From Capsaspora owczarzaki ATCC 30864 (Eukaryota > Opisthokonta > Filasterea), in contig NW_011887305.1 of NCBI RefSeq assembly GCF_000151315.2, positions 52,261-72,179 of the forward strand: a DNA stretch of 19,919 nucleotides, read 5' to 3'. A model generated the notes under the pieces. That model was given only the letters and a program-made list of their open reading frames with translations, was not told the origin of the DNA and did no database searches. Below are positions 16,339 to 19,919 of this stretch, one piece after another (the first letter of the stretch is position 1; each line of letters starts with the position of its first letter). A program made the position numbers and the translations under genes.

Positions 16339-19006
16339 TCAGCGCGGCAGCATGTCGTCCAGATCGGCAATGACATAGGCGTACACGGCCCAGACAGCGG
16401 CGCAGAGATCCAGCTGGATGCGCGAACACACACACACACACACACAAAAAAAAAAAAAAGTCAGCAACTGCTGATTTGTCACAACTCGACAAAGCCAGCC
16501 AAATCCATACCGCAACAGGATCTTCGACAGTCATGGTGTCGCCGCGCGAGTGGTGGAAGTAAAAGTAGTCGTCGTTGTCATTGTGCAGACTGGCACCAGG
16601 AACGCCTGAAAGAGAGCAAAAAAGCAAATGTCGAAAAGTCAGAGAACAATCGACAACTTGCGAGCATGTGAGCAGCTGTTCACCGTACCAGCATTCATAA
16701 ACGGGGCGATATCTGTGCCCTCGCCGTCAGGGAAGACGCCTACAAAAATACCAAAGCCCACAGATGAGTCGCTCGACGTTGTCGTCATCCAAACGGGTTC
16801 CCTTTGAAACAATCAAAACAAAGGCAAATCGCGTACCGGTGGCGTTTGCGTTGACGAGCAGCTGGCCAATTTGTTGAATGATGGCAGTGGCAGCCGGAGA
16901 ACCTGTTACAGTGCGCAGAAAAAAAACCCCTGAGAAATCAGACGAGATAGACAAAAGCCACTGCGCATGCCTCAATTGCCCCTTCAGTTACCAGTAAACT
17001 CAAGGCCAGTGGGAGTAAAGGTTCCAAGATCGGACTCCATGACAATGGAATAGTTGCCAGTGTTGTTCGCCTGAGAGTTGTAGTATTGCTGCGAGCCTGC
17101 GCACATTTCCAAAAGTGAGAGTTGGTTTTGTCATCATGGCTTGCCTCACAAAAAAGCTACAACCCCCTAAAAACATAACCTTACCAACACCGCCAAACTC
17201 CTCGCTCGTCCAGAGCAAGGCGCGCATCGTGCGCTTGGGCTTGAGTCCAAGAGCCTTCACCACCGAAAGCGCCTGCCACGAGATGATTGCACCGCCAGCA
17301 TCGTCCATCGCAGCCTCTGCAATATCCCACGAGTCCAAGTGGCCAGACACAAGAACGACCTGCTCAGGGTGCGTGCTGCCAACCACCTCGGCGACAGTGT
17401 TGCGCGACAACGTGTCGTTCAGGTTTTGAGCCTCCAGGTAGACCTTGAGCACAATGCGCTGACCGCGCGCATGCATGCGTGCCATCATCTCGGCATCTTC
17501 GATCTGCGCATGAAGGGAAGGTGTGTCAGAACAGTGCAAACCAAGAAACAAGACCACAAAAGAGAAGAAGAACAATCAAGCCATGCAAAGTCATCGATCG
17601 CAGAGCCTCCGATGATAGAACGCACCGTAATGCACGCGGTAGGAATCTTGGGAATACCGTCAGTGTAGAACTGCACACCAGTGTGCGGCGAGTAGATGGA
17701 GAATGGAGCGATGGTGCGAATGAGGGAAGCGACACCGCCGACCTTGGCAGCAGCAGAGGCACCCTGGGTACGGTAGACGGAAGTTTCGCCGTAGCTGACA
17801 AAGGGCTGGTTGAAGACGACAATCTTGCCCTTCGCCTCGGCCGAGCGATTCGTGAGCTCCTCGAACGAGGACACGACAATGGCTTCGGCAGTGATGCCCT
17901 GCGGCCCAGTGCCAACGCTGCTTCCGAGCGAAAGAATGTTCATGGTGAAATCGTGGGGCTCAAGCAGCTGGACGTATTCGGCACCACGGACCCAGTGGGG
18001 GATCCAGGCGGGCTCGCCGTGGACGTTGTCAAGGCGATCCGCCTTCAAGTTGCCGAGCATCATGTCTGTGATTGAGAATCAGTTGAGTGAAATCAGTGTT
18101 TCAGTGTTTGTTTCGTTCCAGTAGGATTACTAATGCAAGCGCGCTCGTTCGTTTACCAATAGCACGCTCAAGCGAAGCAGAGCCGCTGGGACGCGGGCCC
18201 ACCGTGTCGACGAGCGAGGCAAGGCGAGTGTACGTTTGACCTTGACCGGGGCCCTTGGTAAAGTAGTCAATGATGCGATTTGCGTCGTCTACAAGGAACG
18301 TTGAGGAGCATGTGAGTTTTTTTGACAGGTTGATGGGTTGAATTTGTGCTCCATCAATTCGAATTCGAGTCAGTTTCGACAACGCTGTAATGTGTGTTCC
18401 ATTGTCGTCGAATTGGCTCAGACTTGTGCCATTGTCATTTTCGCCGTGAATCGTCATTTCGACTGCTTTTGGTTGGCTGCTGGTTTTTTTGACTGCATCA
18501 GAATTGAGTGACCACCCCCAATGCAACCCCAAGCCAAGCCAAGGCCAACCCCAGCCAGGGCACATGTAGTGCAGCGATTCATTCATTCATGCGTCAAACG
18601 CGACTTGTGACGGGAGCACACAGAACGGCGTGCAACGGTGTGTGGCAGATTGTGTGGCTGTCGGAGTTGGATGGCCTGTCCACAGCACAGCACGGCACAG
18701 CCCAGCCCAGCCCAGCACAGGACTCACCTTGGTGGTCGCGGATCTGCTGGACGATGCGCTCTGGCAGGACGTACGAGCTCGGCGGCAGTGGCTTTGCGTT
18801 CGGATTGGGATCTGCGACAGACCAACAGACCGACGTGTGTGAGCCCAGAATTGGATTGCCAAACAATCACGCTCACAGGGACAAAGGAGAAAGGTCTTCT
18901 CATAGGACATGCGGGGGGCTGTGTCTGCCATACCGCGATCGCCAGAACAGGCAGTGGCCACACTGGCGCACAGGAGCAGCAAAAGCAGCGCAGCAACTGA
19001 TCGCAT
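16339..19006 (-). CDS. CPQ: Carboxypeptidase Q (plasma glutamate carboxypeptidase), M28 metallopeptidase
   Basis: Ten minus-strand exons: 19006-18934, 18811-18728, 18288-18157, 18065-17626, 17503-17185, 17096-16992, 16902-16837, 16739-16689, 16605-16511 and 16413-16339 (479 aa; human CPQ is 472). The family are secreted or lysosomal di-zinc exopeptidases hydrolysing dipeptides. Residues 1-22 are a signal peptide (MRSVAALLLLLLCASVATAC). Family blocks visible are LVDTVGPRPSGSASLERAI, PHTGVQFYTDGIPKIPTACIT and KPKRTMRALLWT. Metal-site residues are H298 (SGHLDSWD), D310 (AMDDAGG), E344/E345 (TSEEFGG; base and ligand), D372 (MESDLG) and H441/H442 (FYFHHSRGDTM), so it should be active. It ends ADLDDMLPR. 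The first in-frame ATG giving this signal is at 19006. Seven of nine introns are phase 1. Confidence 0.95.
16431..16460. repeat. AC-dinucleotide run followed by A-run in the last CPQ intron
   Basis: An ACACAC run (about 16430-16445) adjoins about 13 A residues on the + strand. On the transcribed minus strand this reads as a T-run followed by a GT run just upstream of the CPQ exon 10 acceptor at 16414, so it supplies the pyrimidine-containing tract of that acceptor. Confidence 0.85.
18289..18727 (-). other. Long second intron of CPQ with GGGCTG-rich 5' end
   Basis: It runs from a GTGAGT donor at 18727 to a TTGTAG acceptor ending at 18289 (439 bp). Right after the donor the transcribed strand has a GGGCTGGGCTGGGCTG run (+ strand 18698-18720), and another GGTTGGCC/GGCTTGG-rich stretch lies near 18520-18560. 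G-triplet runs near donors are known intronic splicing enhancers in vertebrates; a role here is inference. The last 290 bp happen to be open in the exon 3 frame, but the CPQ family has no matching insertion. Confidence 0.75.
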
Positions 19007-19432
19007 TGGAGACAAAAGAGAGAACGGCAAAATGAGAAAGAGAGGACTGACGATTCAACTCGGTGCGATTCTGTACTGCAGTAGGTCGATTTGATCGATA
19101 GCGGTCAAGGTGACTTGATTGGTGGATACCTGATGATGATAATGATGACATGGCGTGCTGGCAGGGTCCTGAAACTCGTCTGCTTGCGCCGAATTAATTT
19201 GCCATGTCTTGCGCCACAAGTTTTCTACTTCTGGTCCTTGCGGCTGTTGCTGATCGCAGCGAAAAGAGCTGACGACACTCATGCTGCTTGTCCGCTGTCA
19301 CTTCCACGAAAGCCGCCTTCAACCCCGACGGAAAGCTCGGTAGTTCATATCAACGAGAATCCAAACCGATTGAACAAACAGCACATTTTGTTTTGTTACA
19401 AGAGCAGCGGCACGATCACTCATCAGAGCTCA
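19007..19432. other. Spacer upstream of CPQ
   Basis: These 426 bp hold the promoter and 5' UTR of CPQ and the 3' UTR of the minus-strand gene whose last exon ends at 19433. A GATAATGATGA-type short repeat occurs near 19132-19148. No gene or RNA is recognised. Confidence 0.55.
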
Positions 19433-19779
19433 TCACGATAACTGCAGCACTTCTTTCGCATACATGATCTCAAAGCCGCCGATCGTCTTGTCGCTGGCAT
19501 AGACGGCGACAATGTCGTCCGAAATGTAGCGCTGCTGAGAAGAACAAAAGTCTTCCACGAAGGAAAGGTTTAGCAGGTCTGACTCCTTGTAGTAGGAAGG
19601 CTTGAGAGAGAGGGCCGGTTTGTTTGTTTGAACTTTGGCGTATGGCATCACAAATGGCAGCCGAGCAGTGGCGTTGTAGATGGCAATGATGTGAACTTTG
19701 TCATCCTGGCCGAAAATCAGCTCCACATCTCCGTCATCGAGGCGCTCGCGGCGAGCACCGGCCATATCTTCACATGGGA
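19433..19779 (-). CDS. 3' terminal exon of an unrecognised protein (partial)
   Basis: The exon runs from a CTCTAG acceptor (just above 19779) to a TGA at 19433-19435 and encodes about 115 residues after a split codon. The sequence is DDGDVELIFGQDDKVHIIAIYN, then LPFVMPY, KPSYYKESDLLNLSF, QRYISDDIVAVYASDKTIGGF and a final EVLQLS. It is strand-rich, has no signal peptide or membrane segment, and matches no family I can name. The 140 bp upstream on the minus strand include a pyrimidine tract and begin at the window edge with GTACCG, which could be the intron's donor, implying more exons beyond the window. An ATG within the exon (MAGARRERL) could instead be a start, giving a small protein. Confidence 0.65.
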
Positions 19780-19919
19780 CTAGAGAAAAAACAAGGGAGA
19801 ACATGTCGTGGGAGCTGCAAAAGCGCGCCTCGAGGTCGAGACGAGTTAAGTGGCGCGCAGAAAGCTGAGAGCGTGGGATTGGGGGCAAAGGACGATGTTG
19901 CGAGTCTACAAGACGGTAC

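Noticed and set aside
18289-18586. Upstream extension of CPQ exon 3 through the open frame in intron 2
   Set aside because: CPQ proteins have no insertion at this point, and using the TTGTAG acceptor at 18289 gives a seamless RDHQDDANRIID join in the right phase.

Overview
The window is nuclear DNA from an intron-rich, gene-dense eukaryote. It holds eight protein-coding genes and the probable tail of a ninth. Most coding regions are interrupted by GT-AG introns of about 50-120 bp, with a few of 430-630 bp. Coding third positions are GC-rich, and the spacers are full of simple repeats. The gene set (Atg17-like scaffold, Ytm1/WDR12, DUF4246, tandem RI-type LRR protein, carboxypeptidase Q) fits a unicellular opisthokont. 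I suspect a filasterean such as Capsaspora, but this is inference from style, not a match.

Layout. Bases 3-101 look like the acidic C-terminus of an upstream + strand gene. A repeat-filled spacer leads to a three-exon + strand gene (912-3519) for a 741-residue secreted glycoprotein of unknown family. Convergent to it is a bacterial-type YchF GTPase (3787-5256, -) with a transit-like N-terminal extension. Divergent from ychF is an eleven-exon leucine-rich-repeat gene (5627-7837, +), in which nine consecutive exons are exactly 84 nt and each encodes one 28-residue LRR. A relic of a paralogue's C-terminus lies just upstream. Next comes a single-exon DUF4246 gene (8221-10083, -) with a 60-residue Asp/Glu tract. 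It shares a 771-bp repeat-rich spacer with the nine-exon WDR12/YTM1 gene (10855-13559, +). Convergent to WDR12 is a four-exon Atg17-like autophagy scaffold (13704-16124, -). It is followed by a ten-exon carboxypeptidase Q/M28 gene (16339-19006, -) and the 3' terminal exon of an unrecognised gene (19433-19779, -).

The genes do not form a pathway; this is an ordinary eukaryotic neighbourhood. YchF (translation-associated ATPase) and WDR12 (60S biogenesis) both touch ribosomes, while Atg17 (autophagosome initiation) and carboxypeptidase Q (secretory or lysosomal peptide breakdown) both touch protein turnover, but nothing shows that they are linked.

The most interesting structure is the LRR gene. 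Its exon-plus-intron units are duplicated as AB dimers of about 335 bp with conserved introns. All internal exons are the same length and phase, so any exon skipping keeps the reading frame. Other points of note are targeting signals encoded by microsatellite-like DNA in two genes, and a stop-free 108-bp ychF intron whose retention would insert a hydrophobic segment.
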